A stretch of DNA of 64,000 nt from Candidatus Norongarragalina meridionalis (GCA_902384935.1 CABMDO010000009.1:1-64000); one strand, 5' to 3'. Counted from the stretch's first letter, positions 24,600 through 33,900 are shown. The notes: generated from the sequence alone by a model not told the origin. Program-made: numbers and translations.

Positions 24600-24959
24600 G
24601 TGAATTTCCTCCTCCTACTGGCGCTCGCCGCAATCGCATTCTGGGCGATGCAGGAAGGCATGATTTTCATCGCGTTCATCGTGCTGATTGTCGCCGTAAT
24701 AGGCCTGCTCGCAGGCGCGGGAAAGGGCGAAGTCGTTTCGGGAGTTCCCGGAGAAGCCGCGGCGGCGCAACAGTACGCGCAGGAGATTCCCGACACCTTC
24801 CGCATAAAGGTGAAGAGCCCGTGGGCGGATACGTTCATAGTCGAGGATTGGAGCTCCTATACCGGCGAAATCATGGACACCGTAGGAGGCACGCTGTTCC
24901 GCCTGTTCGGAGGAAAAACCAAGAGACGGCCGCCTGTGCCGTACAAGCCGGGGCACTGA
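24600..24959 (+). CDS. Two-helix membrane protein, paralogue A
   Basis: The 119-residue protein starts at GTG 24600 and has a two-helix N terminus reading FWAMQEGMIFIAFIVLIVAV. A soluble region with IPDTFRIKVKSPWADTFIVED and IMDTVGGTLFRLFGGKTKR follows. The same order of motifs (MQEG, KVK, VED, LD/MD, FRxFxGK) appears in the protein at 25251-25589, so the two are tandem paralogues. The soluble part probably faces the cytoplasm because of the basic end. Function is unknown. Confidence 0.65.
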   Translation: MNFLLLLALAAIAFWAMQEGMIFIAFIVLIVAVIGLLAGAGKGEVVSGVPGEAAAAQQYAQEIPDTFRIKVKSPWADTFIVEDWSSYTGEIMDTVGGTLFRLFGGKTKRRPPVPYKPGH

Positions 24960-24960
24960 A

Positions 24961-25254
24961 ATGGACTACACTTTCCTGTTCCTGGTAATCCTGATGCTGT
25001 TCGCGGTAAAGAGCGGCGTGGAATACATCGCGGTTGGAATCTTCGTTTTGCTGCTTTTCACTTCCAAGAGCAAATACCTTCTCGCCGCCGCGGTCGTAGG
25101 CGGCGGAATCGCGCTGCTCTGGTATTCGGGCGTCAATCTCGGCGATTACGGGATGATTGTCACCGTAGGCGGACTGTTCCTCGTTCTTCTGCTCATCGCC
25201 AAGAAGGAAAGCGACCAGCCGCAGGGATACGGCGGGGGAGGGATGTTCGGATGA
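24961..25254 (+). CDS. Three-helix membrane protein with Gly-rich tail
   Basis: The 97-residue protein has hydrophobic segments at about 3-15, 21-50 and 62-80, then a short QPQGYGGGGMFG tail similar in style to the tail of the protein at 23172. It starts one base after paralogue A and overlaps paralogue B by ATGA. No family is recognised. Confidence 0.65.
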   Translation: MDYTFLFLVILMLFAVKSGVEYIAVGIFVLLLFTSKSKYLLAAAVVGGGIALLWYSGVNLGDYGMIVTVGGLFLVLLLIAKKESDQPQGYGGGGMFG

Positions 25255-25589
25255 TGAACGTCCTTCTCATGCTCGTTCTTCTCGCCGCGGCGTTCATGCT
25301 CATGCAGGAAGGCTTGGTTACGTACGCGTTCCTCTGCCTCATCGTCATCGTAATCATGGCGATGTCAGGCGGCGGTTCTTCCGCAAGAGGCGGCGGAGCG
25401 CAGCAGGCCGCAGGGCGGCCGCCCGCCATTCCCAAGAACATGTACATGAAGGTAAAAACCAACTGGAAGGAGAACCCGTGGGTGGAGGATCAGGGCGCCA
25501 AAGTCGGAAACATGCTCGACGTCATGGGCCGCTCGTTCTTCAGGATGTTCACGGGAAAGAGAGAGGCTGGCGACGAAGAGGACGATTAG
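25251..25589 (+). CDS. Two-helix membrane protein, paralogue B
   Basis: The 112-residue protein has two N-terminal helices containing FMLMQEGLVTYAFLCLIVIV, a Ser/Gly/Ala-rich linker, then IPKNMYMKVKTNWKENPWVED and MLDVMGRSFFRMFTGKRE with an acidic end. It aligns by eye over most of its length with 24600-24959, indicating tandem duplication with the 24961 gene in between. Function is unknown. It ends directly before the next ATG. Confidence 0.65.
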   Translation: MMNVLLMLVLLAAAFMLMQEGLVTYAFLCLIVIVIMAMSGGGSSARGGGAQQAAGRPPAIPKNMYMKVKTNWKENPWVEDQGAKVGNMLDVMGRSFFRMFTGKREAGDEEDD

Positions 25590-26009
25590 ATGCGCGTCAC
25601 GACGCTCCTGCTTTTGATCGCAACCGCGGCTGCGTTCGTATTCGGAATCGAGTGGCTGTACGTTGCGCTCGGGTTGATTCTTCTGGTTCTTCTTTTGGCT
25701 GAGGCGAGCGCGCCGAGGATTCCAGACGAGGCTCCCGCACCGCCCGTCGGCGGGCCTTCCCCCGACCAGCGCGCCCAGGCAAGCGCCTATTCCGCCGGGC
25801 AGTCGTTCGTGCTCGGACTCATGAGGGGAGAGATAAGCCACGCTGTTGGCAGGGCTTCGAGCGAAGAGCTGAACGCGGAAATGTCCAGGACAATAGGCGG
25901 GGTTTCTAAGAAGCTTTCGAAGAAAATCGACAAGCTCGAGGCGAAAATAGACAAGCTCGAAGCGGACGGAAAGAAACCCAGATTCAGGCGCCATCTGGAC
26001 GACGATTGA
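25590..26009 (+). CDS. Membrane-anchored coiled-coil protein
   Basis: The 139-residue protein has two hydrophobic helices in the first 38 residues, a Pro/Ala-rich linker, and a C-terminal lysine-rich heptad region (KKLSKKIDKLEAKIDKLEADG). Anchors of this form usually assemble as oligomers at the membrane. It closes the tightly packed part of the array and is followed by a new promoter at about 26020. No family is recognised. Confidence 0.65.
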   Translation: MRVTTLLLLIATAAAFVFGIEWLYVALGLILLVLLLAEASAPRIPDEAPAPPVGGPSPDQRAQASAYSAGQSFVLGLMRGEISHAVGRASSEELNAEMSRTIGGVSKKLSKKIDKLEAKIDKLEADGKKPRFRRHLDDD

Positions 26010-26032
26010 CGTTTCGGAAACCCTTATATATT

Positions 26033-26051
26033 GTTACTACCTAATAGTAAC
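26033..26051 (+). promoter_or_regulatory. Palindromic operator, site 1
   Basis: A perfect 7-base inverted repeat (GTTACTA at 26033-26039, TAGTAAC at 26045-26051) with a five-base spacer lies just after a TATA box (CTTATATATT, about 26023-26032) and ends three bases before ATG 26054. Its core ACTACCTAATAGTA matches site 2 at 26444-26459, so both genes probably share one repressor. Confidence 0.6.
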
Positions 26052-26053
26052 AT

Positions 26054-26401
26054 ATGAAACTGCAGCTGTTTGAACAAACAGGAGCGGACGCCCCGGTTCA
26101 TTACAAGCTGCGCTTCGGCTCCGTACGCGGGGACGCCGGCGTGGCTTTGCTCCTGCTCATAGCGGTGTTCTTCACGGGCGCGTTCGTAGGCGCCTGGCTG
26201 CCCGAAGGGTTGCTCGGCATGGCGTCCATGCTTGTTTCCGTACCGTTCGGCCTGTTCGCCGCGCTGAGCATGAACTACGCAATGCTTGCGCCTTTGCTCC
26301 TGCTCGCTTTCCTCTTTTACTTCGGCAGGCTGCGCGGCGTCATAGGCGGCGGGCTTACCGCCTTCGCAATCATAGCGTTCTTCGCCGTGCTCGCGGCTTG
26401 A
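26054..26401 (+). CDS. Four-helix membrane protein under a palindromic operator
   Basis: The 115-residue protein begins with about 30 soluble residues (QLFEQTGADAPVHYKLRFGS), then has four hydrophobic segments. The last contains GVIGGGLTAFAIIAFFAVLAA, close in style to the C terminus of the next gene (GEGLLAFFVIAFFIMLAG), suggesting distant paralogy. The promoter is very short and the operator lies between TATA and ATG. Function is unknown. Confidence 0.65.
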   Translation: MKLQLFEQTGADAPVHYKLRFGSVRGDAGVALLLLIAVFFTGAFVGAWLPEGLLGMASMLVSVPFGLFAALSMNYAMLAPLLLLAFLFYFGRLRGVIGGGLTAFAIIAFFAVLAA

Positions 26402-26443
26402 TTTGCTCGGCGCGCCCTTCAAAAGCAATGTATTTAAATATTA

Positions 26444-26459
26444 ACTACCAAACAGTAGT
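26444..26459 (+). promoter_or_regulatory. Palindromic operator, site 2
   Basis: ACTAC at 26444-26448 and GTAGT at 26455-26459 form an inverted repeat, within a longer TTAACTACCAAACAGTAGT region. It directly follows a TATA box (TATTTAAATA at 26431-26440). The core matches site 1 in sequence and in position relative to TATA, which is unlikely for unrelated intergenic DNA. Confidence 0.55.
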
Positions 26460-26472
26460 GTTAGTGATTTGA

Positions 26473-26799
26473 TTGGGTAGCTCCTTCGCTTTCTGGTATC
26501 CGCCGGGAAACGACACAGCCGACATGGCGCTACTGCTGATAATCTTCGTTTTCATGCTTTCCGCGTTCGGAGGATTCGGATACGGCGACAACCCCCTGGT
26601 GTGGGGTTCCGCGGTGTTCATAGGAGTCATATTCGGAGCGATAAACGCCGCCGCAGCGAGCGGCGCGGCAATCATACTCGTCCCGCTCGTGCTCGTGGTT
26701 ATGTTCAAGGGCTACATGCCCAGCCTCGGCTCTTTCGTGGGCGAGGGATTGCTGGCGTTCTTCGTAATAGCCTTCTTCATAATGCTCGCGGGAATCTGA
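26473..26799 (+). CDS. Four-helix membrane protein, second operator-controlled gene
   Basis: The 108-residue protein starts at TTG 26473, 14 bases after operator site 2, and has about four hydrophobic segments. The first loop contains FGGFGYGDNP, and the end is GEGLLAFFVIAFFIMLAGI. No family is recognised. Its 3' end abuts the convergent LOG-like gene with no gap. Confidence 0.6.
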   Translation: MGSSFAFWYPPGNDTADMALLLIIFVFMLSAFGGFGYGDNPLVWGSAVFIGVIFGAINAAAASGAAIILVPLVLVVMFKGYMPSLGSFVGEGLLAFFVIAFFIMLAGI

Positions 26800-27339
26800 C
26801 TACCTGCGGATTTCCTTCATAACCAGTTGCACGAGTTCCCGCGGGTTCTTCGAGTAAACGACGCGGTACTCGCGGTTTGATTTCAGTTTTTTTAGCAGGC
26901 TCCGCAGCGCGTCCGCTATTCCGCCAGTACCGAGCAGGACGCCCAGAATCCTGCCCTCGTCCAGGGCGATTGTCACCTCGTTAAGGGTGCCTACGCCGCC
27001 GCCGATGATTATGACCGCGTCGGCGCTCCGAACCGCGACGACGTTCCTGCCCTTCAAGCCGAAGCCGGTGTAAGCGACGAAATCAAAGGCATCAGTAGGG
27101 CAGTGGTGCATTTCCAGGTGCCGCAGCTTGTCGGAAGCGCCGGAGACCCCCACGGTTAAACCGCCGCTCTCTTTCGCGCCGCTCACGGCTTCAAAGGGCA
27201 GTCCGCCGCATGCTCCGGTAAGAAGTATCGCGTTGTTTTCCGCTACGGCCCTGCCGACTTCGCGCGCCTTCGTGTCGCTGCCCTTTTTGATTTCGCCTTT
27301 TACCGAGCCGCAAACCGCGATGACGGGTTTTCCTTTCAT
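26800..27339 (-). CDS. LOG-like / TIGR00725 Rossmann-fold protein
   Basis: The 179-residue protein has VIAVCGSVKGE at the N terminus, LLTGACGGLPFEAVSGA, and the motif IIIGGGVGTLNEVTIAL, a variant of the PGGxGTxxE motif of LOG and lysine-decarboxylase-like proteins. Some relatives cleave nucleotide monophosphates to free bases; others bind nucleotides only. It overlaps the preceding coiled-coil gene by four bases. The exact activity is not determined. Confidence 0.8.
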   Translation of the reverse strand: MKGKPVIAVCGSVKGEIKKGSDTKAREVGRAVAENNAILLTGACGGLPFEAVSGAKESGGLTVGVSGASDKLRHLEMHHCPTDAFDFVAYTGFGLKGRNVVAVRSADAVIIIGGGVGTLNEVTIALDEGRILGVLLGTGGIADALRSLLKKLKSNREYRVVYSKNPRELVQLVMKEIRR

Positions 27340-27704
27340 TTCTTCAGCCGCAGCAGGATTTCCTGATTGGTCTGCAGAACCTTCTTTTCTATATCCTGCA
27401 GCGCCCTGAGCAGCGCTATGGCGTCGTCGAGTTTCTGCTCGAGCTTCGGGGATACGGAGGAGGAGGATTGGAACAGGGGAGTGCCGTCGTTGCTTTTCTG
27501 AATCATCGAGGCGACCGATATTTCCTTTTCATCGCCTTCCGCGCCTACCGAGGTCATGCTGAACCCCGGAGAACGGTCGTCGCCCGGTTTTGCGCCCATT
27601 GCTTCGTCGGCGCCCGCCACCCCGAGCTCCTTGAGATTCTTGCGGATTTCGTCGTCCGACATCCCGCGCTCGCGCATTTTCTGAATGATGAGTTTTATGT
27701 CCAT
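27336..27704 (-). CDS. Small hypothetical protein with N-terminal helix pair and C-terminal coiled coil
   Basis: The 122-residue protein begins MDIKLIIQKMRERGMSDDEI, a pattern seen at the start of many small archaeal regulators, then has a disordered Ser/Gly/Asp-rich middle. The C terminus is a heptad-like KLEQKLDDAIALLRALQDIEKKVLQTNQEILLRL. ATG 27704 is used instead of the earlier in-frame start at 27821, which would lie in the divergent gene. It overlaps the LOG-like gene by ATGA. Confidence 0.7.
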   Translation of the reverse strand: MDIKLIIQKMRERGMSDDEIRKNLKELGVAGADEAMGAKPGDDRSPGFSMTSVGAEGDEKEISVASMIQKSNDGTPLFQSSSSVSPKLEQKLDDAIALLRALQDIEKKVLQTNQEILLRLKK

Positions 27705-27734
27705 AGTCACACCCGAAGAGCGTAACGCGGGAAC

Positions 27735-27743
27735 ATATAAATA
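27735..27743 (+). promoter_or_regulatory. Divergent TATA-box region
   Basis: The sequence ATATAAATA is nearly palindromic and lies about 25 bases before GTG 27765 on the plus strand and about 35 bases before ATG 27704 on the minus strand. One AT-rich core may therefore serve both genes. The plus-strand gene would be leaderless. Confidence 0.5.
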
Positions 27744-27764
27744 GGTTTTTTCCGTTAGGCATCC

Positions 27765-29105
27765 GTGGATTTCCCGAACGGTCCATGGAACAAGATAGCG
27801 GTAGCCCAGTGGGCGGGGCACGCGGTTACGATTTACCAGAATTCCGAAAAAATACTGCTCATGCTCGTGTTCGACGAAGCCGAGGACAAGAGCGTGAAGG
27901 GATTGCTAGTGCTCATGAAGAAGCCCTTCCTCGTAGAAGGCAACCCCGACGCCTTTGCCGAGGCGCAGAGCAGAAGCCTAGTCGTAGTGCAGAAGGTTTC
28001 GCGCGAGGCGAAGCACACCTTTTTGCTCGTCGAGGCAACGCCGGTATACACCGAGTACTCGCAGGCGAAGCTTTTCGACGCGGTTCGGAACGGGTGCGAC
28101 GAGCTGGAAGCGCTCGGAAAAGTCGTCGCGGACATAGCGTCGGTGCACGGAACTAAAGCGACGGAACTGCGCAGGGTGCCGCCTGAAATCGGCGACTCGC
28201 TTACGGGCGACCCGCTTCTGCTTTTCCTCATGCCGGCTTCGGGCGTAGGCGCGCCGCTTACGGAAGCCGCGAAAATGATGCTTCTCGGAACCGAATCCGA
28301 CGGCAAACCCGTCGAAGTAAGCACGGTTCTGCTGAAGCGCGCCGCCATTGCGGGCAATCCGCAGAAACAGGCGCAGGCGCTTCAGGTTATGTGCGAAAAC
28401 GCGCTGCTGACGGAAACGCCGTGCGTCATAATCGATTCCTACGGAACGCTCGGCGGAATGGGCGAGCGGAACGCGGAACCGGACGCGAAGCGCTTCGGCG
28501 AAACGAACAAGATGCCGCCGCGGGGATTCACGCTTTCGAAGATGGTGTTCGGCGCGGACTTTTCAATTGACCTTACCGCCATCAGCGCATCCGCGTTCGT
28601 GAAGGCCTTCGGGTTAACCGACGAAATAATGCAGGCGCTTCCCAACGTGATGCCGCCTACGCTTCAGGACGCGGTTGAACAGGCGCACGGCGGGAAGGCG
28701 GTGCGCGCGATGCGCGTCCTGCAGAAGCAGTATTCCTCGCTTTTCGGACGCGCCGCAATAGCGCCTCCCGCAACGGGTGGGCTCTACGTGAATCTTTCGA
28801 AGCAATCCGATGAGGTTCGCATGCTTGCGATTATTTCTCTGCTGAATTCGCTCCGGAACGGAAGCGCGTTCGTAGCGTTGAACGAGGACCTTGCGGGAGC
28901 GGCAGACGAACTGAAGAGTGCGGTCACCGCCTTGGAAGGGCGCGGCTATTCCTACGCCTGCTGCGCATCCCACCCGTCCGACTTGGCGTTCGTCAAGGAA
29001 CCCACCCTCTCGATAGAAGCAGTAGGCGAGGAAACAATCGCGACGATACACGGCGAGAAAAGGCGCTTCATTCTCAGGCCCACGCTTTCGAAACGCTCAG
29101 CGTAA
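27765..29105 (+). CDS. HerA/VirB4-like protein with degraded Walker A
   Basis: The 446-residue protein shows the layout of HerA-type hexameric ATPases. A beta-rich N-terminal region leads to GTESDGKPVEVSTVLLKRAAIAGNP near residue 195, where the usual GxGKS/T phosphate loop should be. PCVIIDSYG near 220, GGLYVNLS, FVALNED and YACCASHPSDL follow, matching Walker B and sensor segments. The loop reads AGNPQKQA and lacks the GK[ST] lysine, so nucleotide hydrolysis is unlikely. It may be a structural derivative. The homology is by eye. Confidence 0.6.
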   Translation: MDFPNGPWNKIAVAQWAGHAVTIYQNSEKILLMLVFDEAEDKSVKGLLVLMKKPFLVEGNPDAFAEAQSRSLVVVQKVSREAKHTFLLVEATPVYTEYSQAKLFDAVRNGCDELEALGKVVADIASVHGTKATELRRVPPEIGDSLTGDPLLLFLMPASGVGAPLTEAAKMMLLGTESDGKPVEVSTVLLKRAAIAGNPQKQAQALQVMCENALLTETPCVIIDSYGTLGGMGERNAEPDAKRFGETNKMPPRGFTLSKMVFGADFSIDLTAISASAFVKAFGLTDEIMQALPNVMPPTLQDAVEQAHGGKAVRAMRVLQKQYSSLFGRAAIAPPATGGLYVNLSKQSDEVRMLAIISLLNSLRNGSAFVALNEDLAGAADELKSAVTALEGRGYSYACCASHPSDLAFVKEPTLSIEAVGEETIATIHGEKRRFILRPTLSKRSA

Positions 29106-30140
29106 GGCAGCCGCGACTTCTTTTACGTCCGCATCCGTCTTGATTCCGTTCGGGCAGTAATGCGTACGAACTGCTTTGAAACCCTTTGCGCGAAGCTTGT
29201 CCAGGACAGTCGCAACCGCCTTTCCCGGCAATCCGTAGCAGTCGCAAACCGCGTGCAAATCGAAGAAGTAAGGAGGAAAGCCGATTTCGCCGGAAAGCAA
29301 GCCGACGAGTTTCGCAACCCTCGCGTCGCCTTTTACTTTCGCGAGGAACTTCTTGTCGCACAAGTCGCTGAGATAAAGAGGACCGGCGACTTGCGTTTTA
29401 AAACCGCAGGCGCACTTCTCCCGCTTTCCCGTTACTCTCGCCGCGCACTTCGGGCAATACGAAACAAAGCCCAGCTTCGGCTTCTTCCCGCGCACGAAAA
29501 AGCCCTTTACGTAATGCCCCTGATAGAATACCAGAACGGGCTTGAAGCCGAAGGAGGAAACCTTGCCCGCGAATATTCTCGCCGCAAGCTCGTGGGAGAA
29601 ATCGCAGCGGATGGGGTTCGCGGCGTAATCCTTCCTGCACTTTTCGGCGGAAACGCGCTTTCCCGCGCAAAGATTGGCGAGATCCGTACTCGTGACGGAA
29701 AGCATTCCGCCTTTTTTCACCGCTTTCGCCGCGCTTTCCAAAAACGGAACAGCCGAACCGAACGGATCGACTTCCACGAAGTCGAAACCCAGCGGATGCG
29801 AATCGAGAAAATCGTTGATGTCCGCCTCGACCGCCGAGACGTTCTTCAGTTTGTTTAGTTTGATGTTGGCGTTCGCGAAAACAAGCGCCGCGGGATTGGC
29901 ATCGACGCATACCACTTTCCGCGCGCCGCCTTCCAATGCGTAGCGCATTCCCCTTGCCCCGAGGGCGCACATCCCGTCGCATACGCTCTTTGGAGCGAAC
30001 GCGCGCATTACCGCTACGGAAACGGTGCGGTTGAACTCCATGTCGGGGTTGAAGAAAACCTCGCAGTGGTGCGGGTCGGAAAACGAGGCGGAGGGGACGC
30101 GCAGCTTGGCGGAGCCTTCGCAGCTGAGTTCGGTTTTCAT
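29097..30140 (-). CDS. trm1: tRNA (guanine26-N2)-dimethyltransferase Trm1
   Basis: The enzyme methylates N2 of G26 in tRNA twice with AdoMet. The 347-residue protein has the AdoMet motif VCDGMCALGARGMRYALEGGA, the catalytic VEVDPFGSAVPFLESA, TDLANLCAG, and a C-terminal zinc motif (CPKCAARVTGKREKCACG). ATG 30140 overlaps the L35Ae stop by four bases, and a much longer upstream frame is not supported. Its end overlaps the HerA-like gene by nine bases. Confidence 0.93.
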   Translation of the reverse strand: MKTELSCEGSAKLRVPSASFSDPHHCEVFFNPDMEFNRTVSVAVMRAFAPKSVCDGMCALGARGMRYALEGGARKVVCVDANPAALVFANANIKLNKLKNVSAVEADINDFLDSHPLGFDFVEVDPFGSAVPFLESAAKAVKKGGMLSVTSTDLANLCAGKRVSAEKCRKDYAANPIRCDFSHELAARIFAGKVSSFGFKPVLVFYQGHYVKGFFVRGKKPKLGFVSYCPKCAARVTGKREKCACGFKTQVAGPLYLSDLCDKKFLAKVKGDARVAKLVGLLSGEIGFPPYFFDLHAVCDCYGLPGKAVATVLDKLRAKGFKAVRTHYCPNGIKTDADVKEVAAALR

Positions 30141-30391
30141 GCCTCGATGGTCAGGTCCGTGCCGATTGCCTGTCCGGGCAAGCCCTTTTCCATCTGCAGG
30201 CGGACGCATCCCTTCTTTCCGTGGAGCGCCGTCACCTTTCCCGAGATTTTCTTTCCCGAGGAGGATGTCCAATAAGCCTTTTTGCCGATTACGTCCTTCG
30301 CCTTCTCGCCGACTTCGACGATGAACTGCCTGGGGTTCTGCGTGTGCAACCCGCGGCGGTAGGATACGATTCTGGCTTTCAAGAGTATCAC
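30137..30391 (-). CDS. rpl35ae: Large-subunit ribosomal protein L35Ae (eL33)
   Basis: The 84-residue protein has the eL33 signature: an N-terminal strand, GKKAYWTSSSGKKISGKVTALHGKKGCVRLQMEKGLPGQAIG and a short end. It is an archaeal/eukaryotic 50S protein. It is translationally coupled to trm1 by ATGA, linking translation and tRNA modification. Start ATG 30391 gives the usual length. Confidence 0.88.
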   Translation of the reverse strand: MILLKARIVSYRRGLHTQNPRQFIVEVGEKAKDVIGKKAYWTSSSGKKISGKVTALHGKKGCVRLQMEKGLPGQAIGTDLTIEA

Positions 30392-30456
30392 CTGTCTTTA
30401 TTTTATTGCCTAAAAGGGTTTTAATCCTTCCCTTCCCTGTTTTCTTCGGTGGTGGA

Positions 30457-30912
30457 ATGGACAATCCTCGTGTAAGCGTATACAAGCCGAACAAGCGCGG
30501 CGCGGGCGCCGCGGTGCGTTTCGACCTCAACGTCGCCAAGGAGGCGATTTTTCTGGAAGCCGCCCGGCAGAGCGGGGAGCAGAAGTTCGACTGGGAGAAC
30601 AAAGTCGTGATAAAGTTGAACGCGACTGACGTGGCGAAGCTAGTCATGGTGTTCGAGGGAAAGGCGAAAACAATAGACCTGTTCCACGACACGACTAAGG
30701 CGCAGAGCAAGGACGCCCTGGCGCAGGGCGCGGAGCGCACCAAGAACGCCGCCGTCAATCTGATTAAAAGCGACTTCGGCTATTTCCTGAAAGCGAGCGA
30801 GCAAAGCGCCGCCGGAAACGTAAACGCGGTGAACATACCGATAAGCGAGGACGAGGGCGTGCTGCTGCGCGTTCTCTTCGAGCGCGCCCTTATCAGGATG
30901 AGCGGCTGGTAG
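30457..30912 (+). CDS. Conserved-looking protein, possible nucleic-acid-binding fold
   Basis: The 151-residue protein has an opening strand (RVSVYKPNKRGAGAAVRFDLN), then a helix and FDWENKVVIKLNATDVAKLVMVFEGK, then a long helical C-terminal half ending SEDEGVLLRVLFERALIRMSGW. The strand-helix pattern resembles Whirly/PUR-like or ThermoDBP-type single-strand binding domains, but this is only a visual impression. ATG 30457 is chosen over the upstream 30406 start because it follows GGTGG. It ends one base before the convergent giant gene. Confidence 0.55.
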   Translation: MDNPRVSVYKPNKRGAGAAVRFDLNVAKEAIFLEAARQSGEQKFDWENKVVIKLNATDVAKLVMVFEGKAKTIDLFHDTTKAQSKDALAQGAERTKNAAVNLIKSDFGYFLKASEQSAAGNVNAVNIPISEDEGVLLRVLFERALIRMSGW

Positions 30913-30913
30913 C

Positions 30914-33900
30914 TCAGGTTACGCAGACGCCGCCGCAATCGCACGACGCGCCTGCCACGAGTTTTGCGTCGCCGTAAGAATCCGCCTGCACGCACATTGC
31001 ATTGTCAGCCGTGGCCGCGACCCTTATTGGGGCGGATTTGCCGTCCTTGAATTTAAGGACCACCGCTCCGGAACCGCCCTTGTTCGGATCCGACGTATCG
31101 GGCAGGTAAATTTTGACGTAGCCCTTCTCCTTCAGGCAGCGGAGCGCGTTGCAGAAAAGCGGAAGATCGCTTTTTATCACGCTCTCGCAACCGGTCCATT
31201 GCGAGGGGTCCTTGTTCACCACCATGAAACTCACGGCGCTGATGAATTTGTTCTGGTTCGCCTTGCTGGAAGTCACCCACAGCTTCGGCTGGCGGTTGAA
31301 ATAATCCATATAGAGAGCGTAACCGCTGGTGGGGGTTATCGCGGGAGCATTCGCCTCGATGCCGATTATCGGGAAGCACATCTTGATGTCGCTTCCGGAT
31401 CCGGAAGTCGCAACGCTCATCGGCGTCAGCAGGCCGGTCATGCCGGGTATCTTGTAGATTGCGGCATGCACGGACGCGATGCTGAGCGTCTCGGGTTTCG
31501 GCAGCTCGCCGCGGAACATCAGGTACGCCTTTGACGAGCCGTGCTTGTCAACTCCGACGACGTATATTTCCGCGTTTCCGGACGCGGTAGAGGCGAGCGG
31601 CCACGAAGCCTTCGTGTCGTCGGAATCTGAAGACTGCAGCACCGCGCCGCCAGGCAGCGGATACTTCAGGTACACGGAAACGGTTTCGAATCCGTTCCTT
31701 TCAAGTATGCTCGCTCCGCGGAAAAGCCCGTCAACCCTAAGGGTTCCGTCCGGATCCCTCTTCGGCGAGTTCGACGAATATATCACGCCGTCCGCCGACG
31801 CCGCGTCGATCGCGCTTTTCTGGCTTATCGGCAAAATGCCCGTGCCTGCTTTTATCGCGCCGTAATTTCTTTTCTCGTCCTTGGCTACGACGTAAATCGT
31901 AACGGTCGCGCCCTCTGCGGGCTTCTGCGTCCACGTCGCAACCCCGTCCTCGCCGATGGTTGCGGGCGGACGGGCCGCCGAACCCGCGTCGAGCAGAGCC
32001 TGCAGGGATTTTTCGTCGGTGAAACCCGCGTCCTTAAGCGTTGAAACCGCCTTCTCGAGCATGGATGCGGAAACTCCGCCTGTTTTCGGGAATTCCACGA
32101 GGGCGGCGTCGTTCGACGGAAGAGATTGCGCGTGGGCGATCGCATCATCGATGGAAGTCGTCTTCTCGGGCTGCGGCACTCCCTCGTTCGTAGTCGGGAC
32201 CGTGTTCGTGGGCTCGGACGGCGTAGTGCCCGACGGCACTGGCGTAATCGCCACATGCGGCTGCGTAGCCAGCCATTTGTGGAAATCGTCCACCGCTTCC
32301 TCGTCCGTCATCGGCTGGAACACGAGGCGGAGGCGGCTTTTGACGAGGGTAGTCTTTATCAGAAGGTACGTCCTGGTTCCGGGCTCGCCGAACTTGGTGG
32401 TTGCTTCCATTCCCTTGTTCGTCGGCTTGAACGTCATGTCGAACTCAGCTGGAGCGGTGCCGCCGTTTTCCGTCGGCGTGGTGACCGGAACGCCGCTTTC
32501 GGTTTGAAGGGACGCTTTCACGTCTACGGGCTTTTGCCCGCTTTCCGGCGTTCCTGGAACTGTTGCGGAAATATCGGAAACGCGGTCGGTACCGGTAAAG
32601 AACGCCTGTACTTGCGCAAATCCATTTTGAATTCCGCTGACTCCAGCTTCCGAATAATACTTCATCGTCGCGGTTGGCGGAGTTGTCTCGGATTTCTTGA
32701 AAGCCGACGCCGTTGCCGAAGGCGCGTCGCCGGTGCAGTAGAATTTATCGCCGGCTTTCGCCGCGGAATCAAGCTCGCACTTGCGCTTCGCGCCGGAGAC
32801 GGTGTAGCACTCCGAATACTGGGCGTTAGTGTTCGGCTGGCTGCTGGAAATAACGTAGCAGTTCGTTCCCGCCGGCAAGAAGTTTGGCTCCGAGTTACCG
32901 ATAGAATACGGCGCGACGCATATCGGCTTCGGCTCGTCGCCGCCCGCCTTGCGCGCGTTGAGGCACATCTCGCGCAAGCCGTCGGAACCGCATTCGCTGA
33001 ATCCGCCGCCAACCGTGCCCGCGGCGTTCGAGCCTGTGGCGAAAGACGCCGCCTCGTCCTTGAGCGGGGTGCACGATTCGCCGCGCGCCTTGGACGCTAC
33101 GGCTACGCATATCTTCCTGCCGTCCTCCGCCCTCGCGAGGCATTTCATTCCCTTGACGGGACAGTCCGAATCCTGCGTGCATGCGGAGGTAACAGGCGCG
33201 GTCGCGCCGCCGCCCTTGCATTCCTTTTCGGAAAGCGTCACTATGCAGCTGTCCGCGGTGCATTTCGTCGCCTTGAAATATTCCGTTATCTTGGAATCCT
33301 TGAGCCAACCCACGTTAAGGAGCCATTTTTCGGAATCGAGTTTGTTCACTTCCGTGCTGACGATTCCGTTGAAATCGAACTGCATGCTGGTGGGGCTGGT
33401 GCCGACGAGCTTGAACGAGCCTTCGGGCGTAATCGTGCCCTTGCCCATCTCGAGGACGTACTGCTGCGGCGCGCCCTTGGCGTTGTCGTAGAGGCGCAGC
33501 GCGACGGACGATTCGGGCGACGCGGGCATCTTTTCTCCCTCGTAATTGGAATACGCGTCAACTGCGTAATCTCCCGCAACGAAGCCCGCTTTGGGCTTTA
33601 TGACGAGCTTGTAATTCAGCGCGGTGCCGACGGAATTCTGCGGCTGGAGCTGCGTTTCGAGCACTAGGGATTCGTACTCGAGCCCCGAACCGAAGCTCGC
33701 CGCGCCGGTTTCCGCCGCGTTCTCGCCGAACGTGAATTCTGAGAGGGGGAGGGGAACCTTGTTCGCGCATTCGGCGAACGTCGCTTCATCCGCGGGCTTG
33801 CGGTAGAATCTGAAGTTCGCGACGAAGGGGGTTGTTCCGCTAGTTGAGAACGGCAAATCAATTGTGCCGTCTACGTTCTTTACGGGCGTGCCCATCGTTA

